Program-made: the position numbers and the translations under genes | Notes under the pieces: generated by a model | Database searches by the model: none | What the model saw: only the letters and a program-made list of their open reading frames with translations | Told to the model about the DNA's origin: nothing | Part shown: positions 47,784-57,410 of the stretch, piece after piece | How positions within the stretch are numbered: the first letter of the stretch is position 1 | How the letters are laid out: every line of letters starts with the position of its first letter | Source of the DNA: Shewanella litorisediminis | GTDB lineage: Bacteria; Pseudomonadota; Gammaproteobacteria; Enterobacterales; Shewanellaceae | DNA length: 64,000 bases | Direction of reading: 5' to 3' | NCBI RefSeq assembly: GCF_016834455.1 | Contig: NZ_CP069213.1 | Span: forward strand, 1,240,501-1,304,500

Positions 47784-49235
47784 ATGGCGCAGCTGTTGAT
47801 AGTGACGGACAACAAAGAGGACTGGCGCCCCTATCTGCCCAGCGAGCAGATGGTGACAGTGAACGAGTATCTGGCTATGGGGGCCTGGGGCAACAGCAAG
47901 AATGTACAGGTGCTGAACCTGTGCCGCAACTACGACTATCTCTCCAACGGCTATTATTGCTCGCTGCTGGCCGAAGCCCGTGGCCACAGGGTCTTGCCCA
48001 GGGTCATGACCATCAACGACTTGTCTCAGGACCGTTTTTTCAGCTTGCCTCAGGGGGGGCTTGAAAAACTGAGTGCCGACCTGACCGAACTCAGCTTCAA
48101 GCTGTTTTTCGGCTACTGCGATATTCCTGCCCTCGAACGCATTGGCCGCAAGATCTTTGAACGTTTTACCGTGCCTGTGCTGGAAGTGAAACTGGTGAAG
48201 CTACAGAATAAGTGGCAGGTCGACAGTATTCAGCCATTTCCCTATCAGGCTTTGAATGATGCTGAGCAAGATGCTTTTGCCAACTCACTGGAGGTGTTTT
48301 CACAGAAGGTGTGGCGTAAGCCAAGGCGTTCACGCAAGTTTCGCTACGAGATGGCAATGCTGGTGGATGAGCGGGAAAAAATGCCGCCATCCAACAAGGG
48401 GGCACTGAACCGCTTTATCAAGGCCGCCAACAGGCTGGGGATGGAGCTTGAGCTGATTGGGCCGCATGAACTCACCAGGCTCGGGGAATTTGACGGCCTC
48501 TTTATTCGCTCTACTACGAACATCAGCAACTTCACCTATCGTTTTGCCAAAAGCGCCGAGCAGCTGGGGCTCATTGTGATGGATGACCCCGAGTCCATTA
48601 TGAAGTGCACCAACAAGGTGTTTTTATCTGAACTCCTGGCAAGCCACAAGGTACCTGCACCCAAGAGCATGATTTTTAAAGCATCCGATGAAGGCTGGCA
48701 GGATGCGCTCATCGCCGAAATCGGTTTGCCTGCGGTGCTTAAGGTGCCCGATGGCGCCTTTTCCCTCGGTGTCGTCAAGGTGAAAGAGCGGGCACAGCTG
48801 GAAGCAGAAGCGATGCGTATCTTCCAGCACAGCAGCCTCATCCTGGCTCAGGAGTACCTGCCGACCGAGTTTGATTGGCGCATTGGGGTGCTTAATCGTC
48901 AGCCCATTTATGCCTGCCGTTACTATATGAGCCGTGGTCACTGGCAAATATACCAGCACCATAAGAGTGGACGGGTGAGCAGTGGCGGCTTTGATGCCCT
49001 GGACATGAAATCTGTCCCCAGCCAGGTGGTGGATGCCGCCGTTAAGGCCGCCAATTTAATTGGCAGTGGTTTTTACGGTGTCGACCTGAAAGAGGTGAAT
49101 GGCAAGGCCTATGTAATTGAAGTGAATGATAATCCCAGTGTGGATCATGGTGTGGAAGATAAATACCTGGGGGATTTGCTGTACGACAGGGTGATGACCG
49201 AATTCCTGCGACGCATTCAATTGCGGGGTTTTTAA
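47784..49235 (+). CDS. RimK-like ATP-grasp ligase with N-terminal RLAN-type domain
   Basis: Encodes 483 residues. The N-terminal half (to about residue 190) matches the RimK-like ATP-grasp N-terminal domain type (LLIVTDNKEDWRPYLPS...VLNLCRNYDYLSNGYYCSLLAEARGH). The C-terminal ATP-grasp domain (about 265-480) has the nucleotide lysine region AVLKVPDGAFSLGVVKVK and the Mg2+ motif VIEVNDNPS (444-452), with Asp434 in GVDL. Related RimK adds glutamate to ribosomal protein S6, but the extra domain makes the same target unlikely. GGAGG ribosome-binding site. Divergent from the GNAT-C39 fusion; the two very likely work together. Confidence 0.9.
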   Translation: MAQLLIVTDNKEDWRPYLPSEQMVTVNEYLAMGAWGNSKNVQVLNLCRNYDYLSNGYYCSLLAEARGHRVLPRVMTINDLSQDRFFSLPQGGLEKLSADLTELSFKLFFGYCDIPALERIGRKIFERFTVPVLEVKLVKLQNKWQVDSIQPFPYQALNDAEQDAFANSLEVFSQKVWRKPRRSRKFRYEMAMLVDEREKMPPSNKGALNRFIKAANRLGMELELIGPHELTRLGEFDGLFIRSTTNISNFTYRFAKSAEQLGLIVMDDPESIMKCTNKVFLSELLASHKVPAPKSMIFKASDEGWQDALIAEIGLPAVLKVPDGAFSLGVVKVKERAQLEAEAMRIFQHSSLILAQEYLPTEFDWRIGVLNRQPIYACRYYMSRGHWQIYQHHKSGRVSSGGFDALDMKSVPSQVVDAAVKAANLIGSGFYGVDLKEVNGKAYVIEVNDNPSVDHGVEDKYLGDLLYDRVMTEFLRRIQLRGF

Positions 49236-49288
49236 TCGCGAGGCGTGAGAGGCTGGCCCATCCCTGGGCGACCACAGTCAATTTTTTG

Positions 49289-50200
49289 TCAGCTTTTGAC
49301 TGGGTGTTGAAGGCTGAGACGATAGCAATTGCGGCCGGCGGCCTTGGCTTGGTACAAGGCCTTGTCGGCCCGTTCGTAGAGATTGTCCTGATTTTCTCCC
49401 GCCTGAATTTCTGCGGCGCCAAGGCTGGTGTGAATACGGTTGCGGCAAAAGAAACTGCCTTTGGCCAGTTTGCTTAAGATGCGCTCACACAGCAAAGTTG
49501 CCGAGTCCAGCTCGCCCCGTACCAACACCACAAACTCATCGCCGCCGATGCGAAAGGCCTGATCGGTATTGCGGATGGCGGACTTGACCAGTGCGCCAAA
49601 CTGCCGCAGCACGGCATCTCCAAACTGATGGCCGTGGGTGTCGTTGAGCTGTTTGAAGTTGTCCAGATCCAGAATGATCAGGGATAACTTGTCCTGATGA
49701 CGCCCGGCCCTTGCAACCGCATGCTTGATGGCCTGGCCATAAAAGTTACGGTTTCCAAGGCCCGTCAGGGGATCAAACATGGCCTGCTCGGACATCTTTT
49801 GATATTGAATGGCATTGAGCAGCGGTTGGATCAGCATGGATTCCAGCGTTTGCAGGATACGGATTTGCGCCGGAGTCAGGGGCGTATCGAGACGGTAGTC
49901 CAGCACGGCACCCCGGCAGGCCTCGGCATTGAGGTGCCGCTTTAAACTTACCCCAACGCGCTTGCCCCAGCTGAGCTGTATCTCGGCAAACTGGGCCTGA
50001 ACTCCGACAAGCGGCAAATACTGGCCCAGGACTTTGCCAAAGCAGGCAAAAACGGTCCGGGGATCCAGGCTGGCATGGAGCTGCTGAACTATGGTAACCA
50101 GTGCAAGCTGATCGGGGCCATCATGGATGTCGGCCACGCTGGCTTTAAGGCCAAAGTGGTAATCATCGGGATATATTTGTGCGGCAATACCAAAGTCCAT
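49289..50200 (-). CDS. Diguanylate cyclase (GGDEF protein)
   Basis: Synthesises the second messenger c-di-GMP. Encodes 303 residues: an N-terminal domain of about 130 residues without membrane helices (possibly GAF-like, LHASLDPRTVFACFGKVLGQYLP), then a GGDEF domain from AMFDPLTGLGNRNFY. The active site RIGGDEFVVLV is intact, and RNTD five residues before it forms a product-inhibition I-site. Input signal unknown; downstream of the ATP-grasp gene on the opposite strand. Confidence 0.92.
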   Translation of the reverse strand: MDFGIAAQIYPDDYHFGLKASVADIHDGPDQLALVTIVQQLHASLDPRTVFACFGKVLGQYLPLVGVQAQFAEIQLSWGKRVGVSLKRHLNAEACRGAVLDYRLDTPLTPAQIRILQTLESMLIQPLLNAIQYQKMSEQAMFDPLTGLGNRNFYGQAIKHAVARAGRHQDKLSLIILDLDNFKQLNDTHGHQFGDAVLRQFGALVKSAIRNTDQAFRIGGDEFVVLVRGELDSATLLCERILSKLAKGSFFCRNRIHTSLGAAEIQAGENQDNLYERADKALYQAKAAGRNCYRLSLQHPVKS

Positions 50201-50357
50201 ATTTATTACTCCGGCGGGTCAGGACTCATCTGGCTTGAATTAAGCAAAATACGTGCCGTAAAAGCCGCTAAATAAATTTGTCTTTGTATGTCACTCAGTT
50301 AATCTTTGTTATGGCAGTGCAAAATTTCCCGTGCCGGTAATTTGACAAGGAAACTTC

Positions 50358-52307
50358 ATGGAACAGGGCATACTTCTCAAGATCTTGCTGATGCTGCTTA
50401 TCGCCATCGCAGCCATCGCGCTCTTGAGACGTTTGGGGTTGCCCGCCATACTCGCTTATCTGCTTACCGGTGTGGTGGCCGGCCCCGGTGGATTTGATTG
50501 GTTCAGTCAGCATCAGATGCATTCGGTGGCGGAACTTGGGGTCGTGCTGCTGATGTTTACCCTGGGGCTGGAATTTTCGGTTCCAAAACTCTGGGCCATG
50601 AGACGCACCGTATTTGGTCTTGGCAGTGCTCAGGTGCTGGTCACCACCCTACTCACCATGCTGATTGCCATGGCCCTTGGCCAGCAGTCGGTTCAGGCAT
50701 TGGTCATTGGCTCAACCATTGCGCTTTCTTCCACAGCAATCGTACTCAAACTCCTGAATGAACAGGGCTGGTTGCGTCGCCGTCACGGCGAATTATCTGT
50801 AAGCGTGCTGCTGTTTCAGGATTTGGCCGTGGTGCCTCTGCTGATTTTGCTGCCCTTGCTTGGCGAGGCAGATGGCACCCTTGCGCTTCACAATGTGCTG
50901 TTTGCCTTGCTCAAAGGCACGGTGGCCTTTATTGCATTGATGGCGTTCGGTAAATGGGCGCTGCCCAAGGTGTTTGATGAGGTGGCGCGCTCCCGCTCCA
51001 ATGAACTCTTTGTCCTGTCTGCCCTGGTGGTAGCGCTGCTCACAGGTGCCTTTACCCAATGGCTTGGGCTTTCTATGGCGCTGGGTGCCTTTATGGCAGG
51101 CATGCTGCTCGGGGAGAGTCAGTACCGGCGCCAGCTGGAGGCCGATATCAGGCCGTTCCGGGATCTCCTGATGGGGCTCTTTTTTATCTCCATCGGCATG
51201 CTGCTGGATTTCCAGTTAGTGATGGCTTACTGGTGGCAAATCCTGCTGGTGTTGCTCGCTGTTATCAGTGGTAAAGCGCTGGTGGTGCATGGACTCCTGA
51301 AGCTCGCCGGTGAGCCCTTCCGTATCTCTTCCGTGTCGGCCCTTATTTTGGCGCAGGTGGGGGAGTTTTCCTTTGTGGTGTTGGCACTGGCGGTGAATTA
51401 TCAATTGCTGGAGCCCGAGGTTAGCACAGTGCTGGTGATGGTTGCCGTGATCTCCATGGCGTTGGCGCCGACTCTGGTGCGCCATGCCGTGAATATCAGC
51501 AAATGGCTTCAGGGGCTTAAACCCTCGGTGAAAGACGACCCTCAACTCCCCAGGGTAGAGGAAGGGACTGAACTGGTGCTTATTCTGGGCTATGGCCGTG
51601 TTGGCCAAACCATCGCCCGGTTTTTAAAGGCCGAAGCTGTGCCATTTTTGGCGCTGGACCTTGACCCCACCCGGGTGCAGGAAGCCAAACGCGCCGGCGA
51701 GCCTGTGTATTTTGGCGATGCCTGCAAGCGTGCCATTCTCAAGCAAGCCGGTATCACTCATGCCAAAATGATAGTGCTCACTTTCTGTGAAAGCCGCGCG
51801 GTTGATGAGGTGATACACCTGTGCCGGACATTGGCACCTACTGCTAAGATTCTGGTTCGCACCCGGGATGACAGGGAGCTTAAGCTGCTTGAGCAAGCCG
51901 GTGCCAGCCAGGTCATTCCCGAGACCCTTGAGGGCAGCCTGATGCTGGTCAGCCAGGTGCTGTATCAGTGCGGTGTACCCTTGACCCGTATTTTGAAACG
52001 GCTCGAATTTGAGCGGCGCAATCATTATCAATACCTGCACGGTTTTTTCTCCGGCACAGAAACCGACTTTACTCTGGAACTTTTGCATGCGGTGGCACTG
52101 CCCAGGGGGGCGAACGCGGTGGGGCAGCGGCTTGGTGATATTCCCTGGGCCAAACTCAGGGTCGAGCTCAGGGCCATTCGTCGCGGGGGGGAAGAATTCG
52201 ACAATCCCAGTGAAGATTGGCAGCTGCGTGCCGGCGACGTGTTGATTTTGCTGGGTAAACCCAGAAGGGTGGAAAAAGCCGAGGCGCTGTTGCTTCAAGG
52301 CTCATGA
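50358..52307 (+). CDS. Monovalent cation:proton antiporter-2 (Kef/Ybal-type) with RCK domains
   Basis: Inner-membrane K+ or Na+/H+ exchanger of 649 residues. The transport domain (about 1-385) has about 12 hydrophobic segments, with STIALSSTAIVLKLLNEQG and QDLAVVPLLIL as CPA2 signatures. The C-terminal part has an RCK_N Rossmann domain (LILGYGRVGQTIARFLK, about residues 418-530) and an RCK_C domain near the end (ELRAIRRGGEEFDNPSEDWQLRAGDVLILLG). Whether it is KefB, KefC or a YbaL/RosB relative cannot be told; no KefF/KefG partner is adjacent. Confidence 0.92.
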   Translation: MEQGILLKILLMLLIAIAAIALLRRLGLPAILAYLLTGVVAGPGGFDWFSQHQMHSVAELGVVLLMFTLGLEFSVPKLWAMRRTVFGLGSAQVLVTTLLTMLIAMALGQQSVQALVIGSTIALSSTAIVLKLLNEQGWLRRRHGELSVSVLLFQDLAVVPLLILLPLLGEADGTLALHNVLFALLKGTVAFIALMAFGKWALPKVFDEVARSRSNELFVLSALVVALLTGAFTQWLGLSMALGAFMAGMLLGESQYRRQLEADIRPFRDLLMGLFFISIGMLLDFQLVMAYWWQILLVLLAVISGKALVVHGLLKLAGEPFRISSVSALILAQVGEFSFVVLALAVNYQLLEPEVSTVLVMVAVISMALAPTLVRHAVNISKWLQGLKPSVKDDPQLPRVEEGTELVLILGYGRVGQTIARFLKAEAVPFLALDLDPTRVQEAKRAGEPVYFGDACKRAILKQAGITHAKMIVLTFCESRAVDEVIHLCRTLAPTAKILVRTRDDRELKLLEQAGASQVIPETLEGSLMLVSQVLYQCGVPLTRILKRLEFERRNHYQYLHGFFSGTETDFTLELLHAVALPRGANAVGQRLGDIPWAKLRVELRAIRRGGEEFDNPSEDWQLRAGDVLILLGKPRRVEKAEALLLQGS

Positions 52308-52373
52308 TTTCTTTGTCTCATCAACCTTTTTTGAACACATGCTTACCGCTTGCGAGTCCTGCCTCGATGGAGG

Positions 52374-53510
52374 TCAGGTAATATTAAAAAATGCCCTTAT
52401 TTCATCTATTTGACACATAGCATCCTGGTAGCCGAGATCTATCAGGGCACTGGTGTAGGCCTTTTCAAACAGCAGATAGGACACAATACTGGAATCTGAG
52501 TCTTCGTTGATGCCGATAAGCCCGAGTAAGGTTCTGATAGCGAAAGGCATTTCACGATAATAACGGGCAGCGAGTACAGTGAGATCTTCACTGGGCTTGA
52601 TAACCAGCGTGTTTATGGGTTTGAGCTGTAATCTGTCCCGACTTTCGGCCGGAATCAGTTTCAGGGTGTTATTAATTCGTTCAAGGCGCTCGAGGTCGCT
52701 GTTGAGCGTGTCCGAAAAGATGGTGTCGAGCAGATGGCCTGCGATGGTGGCGGTTTTCGGATGATGCTCAAGCTCGCGGGTGTCTTGCTTATGGGGGCTG
52801 TCGAGGTTTATCACCAGAATACGTTCGGCCCCCAGGTGTATGGGGCTTGCCAGCGGCGCCAATTGGTGCACCGAGCCGTCGCCGTAATAATTTTGCTTGA
52901 GCTTGATGGACGGGAACACCATGGGAATGGCGGCGCTTGCGAGCAGGTGCTCGGTGTTTAGCCGGGTGCGCTCGCCGCTGCGTCTGGCACGATACCAATT
53001 GTCTATGTCTCTGGATGCCTGAAAAAAGGTCACAGAGCGGGAGTTGTTGTAGCAGGAGGTGTCTATCGACAGGGCTGTCAGCGCCCCCGAGCGGATGTTC
53101 CTGTCAATGCGTCCAAAATCGATAAGCTCATTTAAAAGGCGCCTTAAGGGTTCATTGTCCAAGAGACTGCCCGCGTCGGTATTGACCTTGTCGTGTTGCA
53201 GGCCCTTTAGCGTCATGCGGCCCAGATGCTTCATCACTCCCGGGATTGAGCTGGTATAGACTTTGGACGTTTCAAAGTGGCGCCAGACCCATTCGAGCTT
53301 TCTGACGCCCAAATGAAAACAGGACGCATGGGTGGCAATGGAGGTGCCATTGATTGCGCCCGCCGACGTGCCGCAGACAATACGAAAGGGGATGCCGTGA
53401 TTTCGGGGGTAAAACTGTACGATAGCCTTGAGCACCCCCACCTGATATGCGGCGCGGGCACCACCTCCCCCTAAAACCAGCGCAGTCGATGACGGCAAGG
53501 CATTCTCCAA
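52374..53510 (-). CDS. Patatin-like phospholipase
   Basis: Predicted lipid acyl hydrolase of 378 residues. The oxyanion loop is GGGGAR (14-19), the nucleophile Ser49 is in GTSAG, and the catalytic Asp211 is in YGDGSVHQLAPL, completing the Ser-Asp dyad. No signal peptide. C-terminal region helical. Bacterial members act on membrane phospholipids, but this substrate is not known. It converges with the Kef-type gene and diverges from nothing nearby (proS lies upstream on the same strand). Confidence 0.9.
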   Translation of the reverse strand: MENALPSSTALVLGGGGARAAYQVGVLKAIVQFYPRNHGIPFRIVCGTSAGAINGTSIATHASCFHLGVRKLEWVWRHFETSKVYTSSIPGVMKHLGRMTLKGLQHDKVNTDAGSLLDNEPLRRLLNELIDFGRIDRNIRSGALTALSIDTSCYNNSRSVTFFQASRDIDNWYRARRSGERTRLNTEHLLASAAIPMVFPSIKLKQNYYGDGSVHQLAPLASPIHLGAERILVINLDSPHKQDTRELEHHPKTATIAGHLLDTIFSDTLNSDLERLERINNTLKLIPAESRDRLQLKPINTLVIKPSEDLTVLAARYYREMPFAIRTLLGLIGINEDSDSSIVSYLLFEKAYTSALIDLGYQDAMCQIDEIRAFFNIT

Positions 53511-53581
53511 TATCTTGATAGTTAACTCTTTCCCTAGGCTAATTAAAGCCGTTTGCCGCCGCTGTTGGCAATGCTACGGGC

Positions 53582-53607
53582 AAAAAAAAAAGCACCCCGA
53601 AGGGTGC
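53582..53607 (-). terminator. Terminator of proS
   Basis: On the minus strand, a GCACCC stem with a TTCG tetraloop (plus-strand GCACCC 53592-53597, GGGTGC 53602-53607) is followed by a ten-T run (complement of 53582-53591). Confidence 0.9.
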
Positions 53608-53628
53608 CTTTATTGCATGTTTCAAGCC

Positions 53629-55347
53629 TTAGCCTTGCTGAAACTGGGCTTTGAGGAAGCTCACCAATTCTGCAAATGGCACTTCGCTCTTTTCACCGGT
53701 ACGGCGGTTTTTATACTCATAGACACCCGTGTCTATATTGCGATCGCCGATGACCACAGTGTGAGGTATGCCCAGCAGCTCCATATCGGCAAACATCACG
53801 CCGGGACGCTCTTTACGGTCGTCAAACAGCACTTCGAAACCGGCCTCTGTCAGCTCCTTGTACAGGGCTTCGGCGGTGTCGGTTACCCGGTGAGATTTGT
53901 GCATGTTCATCGGCAGAATGCCCACGGTGAAAGGCGCAATAGCCTCGGGCCATACAATGCCGCGGTCGTCATTGTTCTGCTCGATGGCAGCAGCCACGAT
54001 GCGGCTTACGCCCACACCATAGCAACCCATCAGCATGATCTGTGACTTGCCATTTTCGTCCAGCACAGTGGCGTTCATGGCTTCTGAGTACTTGTTACCC
54101 AGCTGGAAGATGTGACCCACTTCGATACCACGGGCGAAGGCATAAACACCCTTGCCATCAGGCGTGGCTTCGCCTTCTACCACATTACGGATATCAGCGC
54201 CCTGAACCAGCGGCAGATCGCGTTCCCAGTTGATGCCGAAGAAGTGCTTGCCATCTTCGTTGGCACCGGCGGCGAAGTCGCTCATCACCAATACGCTGTG
54301 GTCAGCAATGATGGGCATCTTAAGATTAACAGGACCAATCGAGCCTGTTCCAGCACCCACGGCGGCGCGGATTTCGGCTTCACCGGCAAATTCCAGAGGT
54401 GATGCAACCAGCTCCAGTTTGTCGGCCTTGACTTCGTTCAGTTCGTGGTCGCCACGTACCAGAAGGGCAACCAGTGGCGCTTCTTCGGTGGCACCTTTGA
54501 CAATCAATGTCTTGATAGTCTTTTCAATGGCCACGCCAAATTGCTCGACCAGCTCGGCAATGGTCTTGGCATTGGGGGTGTCCACGGTGCGCAGGGCCTC
54601 AGTGGCGGCGGCGCGGGGCTCGGTTGGCAGCGGGGCTTCGGCCTTCTCGATGTTGGCGGCGTAATCGCTGCCGGTGGAGTAGGCAATCAGGTCTTCACCG
54701 CTCTGGGCCAGCACGTGGAATTCGTGGGACACGCTGCCACCGATGGAGCCTGTATCGGCCAGCACGGGGCGGAATGCCAGTCCCATGCGACTGAAAATGT
54801 TGCTGTAGGCGGTGTACATGGCCTGATAAGTTTCGTCCAGGGTTTCCTGAGTCAGGTGGAAGGAGTAGGCATCCTTCATCAGGAACTCACGTGAGCGCAT
54901 CACGCCGAAACGTGGGCGTACTTCGTCACGGAACTTGGTCTGGATTTGGTACAGGTTCAGTGGCAGCTGCTTGTACGAGCTCACTTCCTTGCGAATAAGG
55001 TCGGTGATGACTTCTTCGTGGGTCGGGCCGAGCACGAAGTCGCGGTTGTGGCGATCGGTAAAGCGCAAAAGCTCAGGACCAAACTGGTCCCAACGACCTG
55101 TTTCGACCCACAAGTCACCCGGTTGCACCATGGGCATCAGGATCTCAATGGCGCCGGCCTTGTTCATTTCTTCGCGAACAATGGCTTCTACTTTGCGCAG
55201 TACCCGCAAACCTGTGGGCAGGTAGCTGTATAAGCCTGACGCATTGCGGCGGATCATGCCCGCCCGCAGCATGAGTTGATGACTGACTACCTCGGCATTG
55301 GCTGGGGTTTCTTTCTGTGTCGATAGCAGGTATTTGCTGACTCGCAT
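53629..55347 (-). CDS. proS: Prolyl-tRNA synthetase
   Basis: Charges tRNA(Pro). Encodes 572 residues of the bacterial type with an inserted YbaK-like editing domain (about residues 230-390) that clears Ala-tRNA(Pro). Class II motifs: motif 2 in [29 protein letters not shown], motif 3 in [17 protein letters not shown]. Anticodon-binding domain at the C-terminus. Confidence 0.98.
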   Translation of the reverse strand: MRVSKYLLSTQKETPANAEVVSHQLMLRAGMIRRNASGLYSYLPTGLRVLRKVEAIVREEMNKAGAIEILMPMVQPGDLWVETGRWDQFGPELLRFTDRHNRDFVLGPTHEEVITDLIRKEVSSYKQLPLNLYQIQTKFRDEVRPRFGVMRSREFLMKDAYSFHLTQETLDETYQAMYTAYSNIFSRMGLAFRPVLADTGSIGGSVSHEFHVLAQSGEDLIAYSTGSDYAANIEKAEAPLPTEPRAAATEALRTVDTPNAKTIAELVEQFGVAIEKTIKTLIVKGATEEAPLVALLVRGDHELNEVKADKLELVASPLEFAGEAEIRAAVGAGTGSIGPVNLKMPIIADHSVLVMSDFAAGANEDGKHFFGINWERDLPLVQGADIRNVVEGEATPDGKGVYAFARGIEVGHIFQLGNKYSEAMNATVLDENGKSQIMLMGCYGVGVSRIVAAAIEQNNDDRGIVWPEAIAPFTVGILPMNMHKSHRVTDTAEALYKELTEAGFEVLFDDRKERPGVMFADMELLGIPHTVVIGDRNIDTGVYEYKNRRTGEKSEVPFAELVSFLKAQFQQG

Positions 55348-55462
55348 TCCCGGTGTCCATAGTTGAAAAGAATGGCCTGCATTGTATCACCTGCATCCGT
55401 GATGTCACGCTCAGCATGCAGCAAAAACCCTGACCAGACGTGAGTTTGACGCAGGTGTGGCC

Positions 55463-56776
55463 TCAATAAATTGCCGCGGTGGCCAGCCAGCTGCTGTCGG
55501 GTAAAAGACAGGGTGCAACCATGGCCTGATTTCCCCCCTGAGCCCTTGCCTGCAGCAGCGCTTCCTCCGCTTCCTGCAGCAGTATATCCCAGCCGTGTGT
55601 GCTGCGGGGGATGCGGGAGGCGACGCCCACTGACACAGTGACCCAGGGATGGGTGGCCAGCATGGGCGTCGCTATATGTGCCTGATGGACGCGGTAGCAG
55701 AGCTGGTGGGCCAGCTTAATGGCCTGCTCAAGGTCGGTGCAGGACAGCACTATGGCGAGTTTATTGCCGTCATAGTGAGCCAAATAGTCCTGCGCCCGGG
55801 CAGTGTGTTCGACCGCGATATTGACCAGCTGCGTCAGGCTGGTGTGTGGCAGCTCAGCCAGCCCATGGTCATGTTGCAGCATCACGGGATCGGCACTTAA
55901 CAGCAACAGCGACACGGGCTCGTTGCGTCTTAAGCCCCGTAACCATTCCTGCTGTAAATGATGATTCAGCGCGCTGCGTGAGGCGAGGCCTGTGGTCTGG
56001 TCCACATTGGGGTTATGTTGCTGATGTTGCAGCTGACGATGGATATGGCGCAGGTTTTCTGAGATGTCCTTCACTTCCTGATTGGCCGGCTCCACTATGG
56101 TTGTGCTGTCTTTGCGATGGGCAGAGAGATTATCGACCTGCCTGCCAAGTTCTATCAGAGGGCGGATAAAATGCCTGCCCAGCAGATGCCACGCCAGAAA
56201 CTGGGTGAGCAGGATACACAGCAGCGATAAAAACATCACCGTCATGGTCAGTTGCCAGCGACGCTTTTCGATGTCCGTCAGCAGTTGCTGCGCCTTGCCG
56301 ACATCCAGAGAGCTGACCCTGATGGCTAAATCCCGGCTGAGTTCAGCGAGTCCCCCGATAACAGGGATGTTTTGCCCCTCAGGTTGCAGGCTCGTGAGCC
56401 CTTGCATCACCCGAATGGCCATGTCGCGCTCAGTACCGGGTGTGTTAGCCAGGGCGCTGACCAGTCCCTGCTGCCGGGCGCGCATTTCGCCAAGTAATTG
56501 CGACCTCGAGGTGGGAGGCAGGGTGTGCCAGTCACGGCCAAGGCTTTCCAGCCCCAACTGCTGCAGTAAGGCATCGCGTATAAGGTAACGTGACTCAGCC
56601 TGACTGAGCTGGCTTTGGGTAAACTCGCTGGCCTGTTGATGGATTGCGCCTAAGGCAACTATCCCCGTGAGGATGCCAAGCAGGGCAATACACATAAAGC
56701 TTTGCCACAAACGCCTGCGCATGGCCGGCAAGGGTTTGGAGGAGGGGATTTGGGCAAGCTTTTCATCCTTGTTCAC
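55463..56776 (-). CDS. Membrane HAMP-GGDEF protein with a degenerate active site
   Basis: Encodes 437 residues from the GTG at 56776, which has AAGGAT six bases upstream; an in-frame extension to 56845 overlaps the previous gene. Two transmembrane helices flank a periplasmic sensor of about 130 residues, followed by a HAMP-like linker (GRHFIRPLIELGRQVDNL). The C-terminal domain aligns with GGDEF (DQTTGLASRSALNHHL...WVTVSVGVAS), but the catalytic GGDEF is replaced by DGNKL (HYDGNKLAIVLS). It probably senses or binds rather than makes c-di-GMP. It is the last gene of a closely spaced minus-strand set beginning with rcsF. Confidence 0.85.
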   Translation of the reverse strand: MNKDEKLAQIPSSKPLPAMRRRLWQSFMCIALLGILTGIVALGAIHQQASEFTQSQLSQAESRYLIRDALLQQLGLESLGRDWHTLPPTSRSQLLGEMRARQQGLVSALANTPGTERDMAIRVMQGLTSLQPEGQNIPVIGGLAELSRDLAIRVSSLDVGKAQQLLTDIEKRRWQLTMTVMFLSLLCILLTQFLAWHLLGRHFIRPLIELGRQVDNLSAHRKDSTTIVEPANQEVKDISENLRHIHRQLQHQQHNPNVDQTTGLASRSALNHHLQQEWLRGLRRNEPVSLLLLSADPVMLQHDHGLAELPHTSLTQLVNIAVEHTARAQDYLAHYDGNKLAIVLSCTDLEQAIKLAHQLCYRVHQAHIATPMLATHPWVTVSVGVASRIPRSTHGWDILLQEAEEALLQARAQGGNQAMVAPCLLPDSSWLATAAIY

Positions 56777-56795
56777 TGCATCATCCTTGATTGGT

Positions 56796-57410
56796 TTACT
56801 TCTTGTCGCGCCTGTCGCCAATCGGCCGCGCTGGATTACCTGCAACTATGCTGTAAGGCGCAACGTCCCTTGTCACTATAGCACCCATACCCACCACGGC
56901 ATGATTGCCAATGGTCACGCCATCCACAATGCCTGCCTGGGCGCCAATCCACACATCTTCACCTATCACAATGCCTTTGGAGCTGACCTTTTGGGTATAG
57001 ATGGGCTCACCGGGTAGCATGCCATGATTAAAGGCATAGATGGTAACGTTATTGGCGATGCGGGTTCTGTTGCCAATTTTGATGCCCACACGGCCGCCAT
57101 CAAGTGAGCTCCCGTGATTGATGGCCACTTCGTCGCCCATATCAACCGGACCGTGGATAAACACCCCCGCCGCTATCATACACTGGTCTCCCATGCGGAT
57201 ATCGCGGCCGGGCTCGGCGAAGAGCTCGGCCTCCGGCGCCACAAAACAGCGGTTGCCAATGTGTACGGTTTCCAGTTGCATCAGCCTGGACTGGATATCG
57301 GCCTGCCATGGCAGAGCCCAGGCTTTATGTTTGTCTTTCAATGAAAAATACAGCCAGGGCATCCAGGAGAGCCGCTTTTTGTGTTGCTCTCGAAAATCAT
57401 CAGCCTTCAT
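56796..57410 (-). CDS. Hexapeptide-repeat O-acetyltransferase (maltose/galactoside type)
   Basis: Encodes 204 residues from the ATG at 57410, inside the end of trmO (11-base overlap); longer in-frame readings upstream are out of frame with any family member. The left-handed beta helix is clear (IGNRCFVAPEAELFAEPGRDIRMGDQCMIAAGVFIHG; IGEDVWIGAQAGIVDGVTIGNHAVVGMGAIVTRDV), and the catalytic His is likely in YAFNHGMLPGEP. The acetyl acceptor is unknown; members include maltose, galactoside and capsule-sugar acetyltransferases. Confidence 0.88.
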   Translation of the reverse strand: MKADDFREQHKKRLSWMPWLYFSLKDKHKAWALPWQADIQSRLMQLETVHIGNRCFVAPEAELFAEPGRDIRMGDQCMIAAGVFIHGPVDMGDEVAINHGSSLDGGRVGIKIGNRTRIANNVTIYAFNHGMLPGEPIYTQKVSSKGIVIGEDVWIGAQAGIVDGVTIGNHAVVGMGAIVTRDVAPYSIVAGNPARPIGDRRDKK

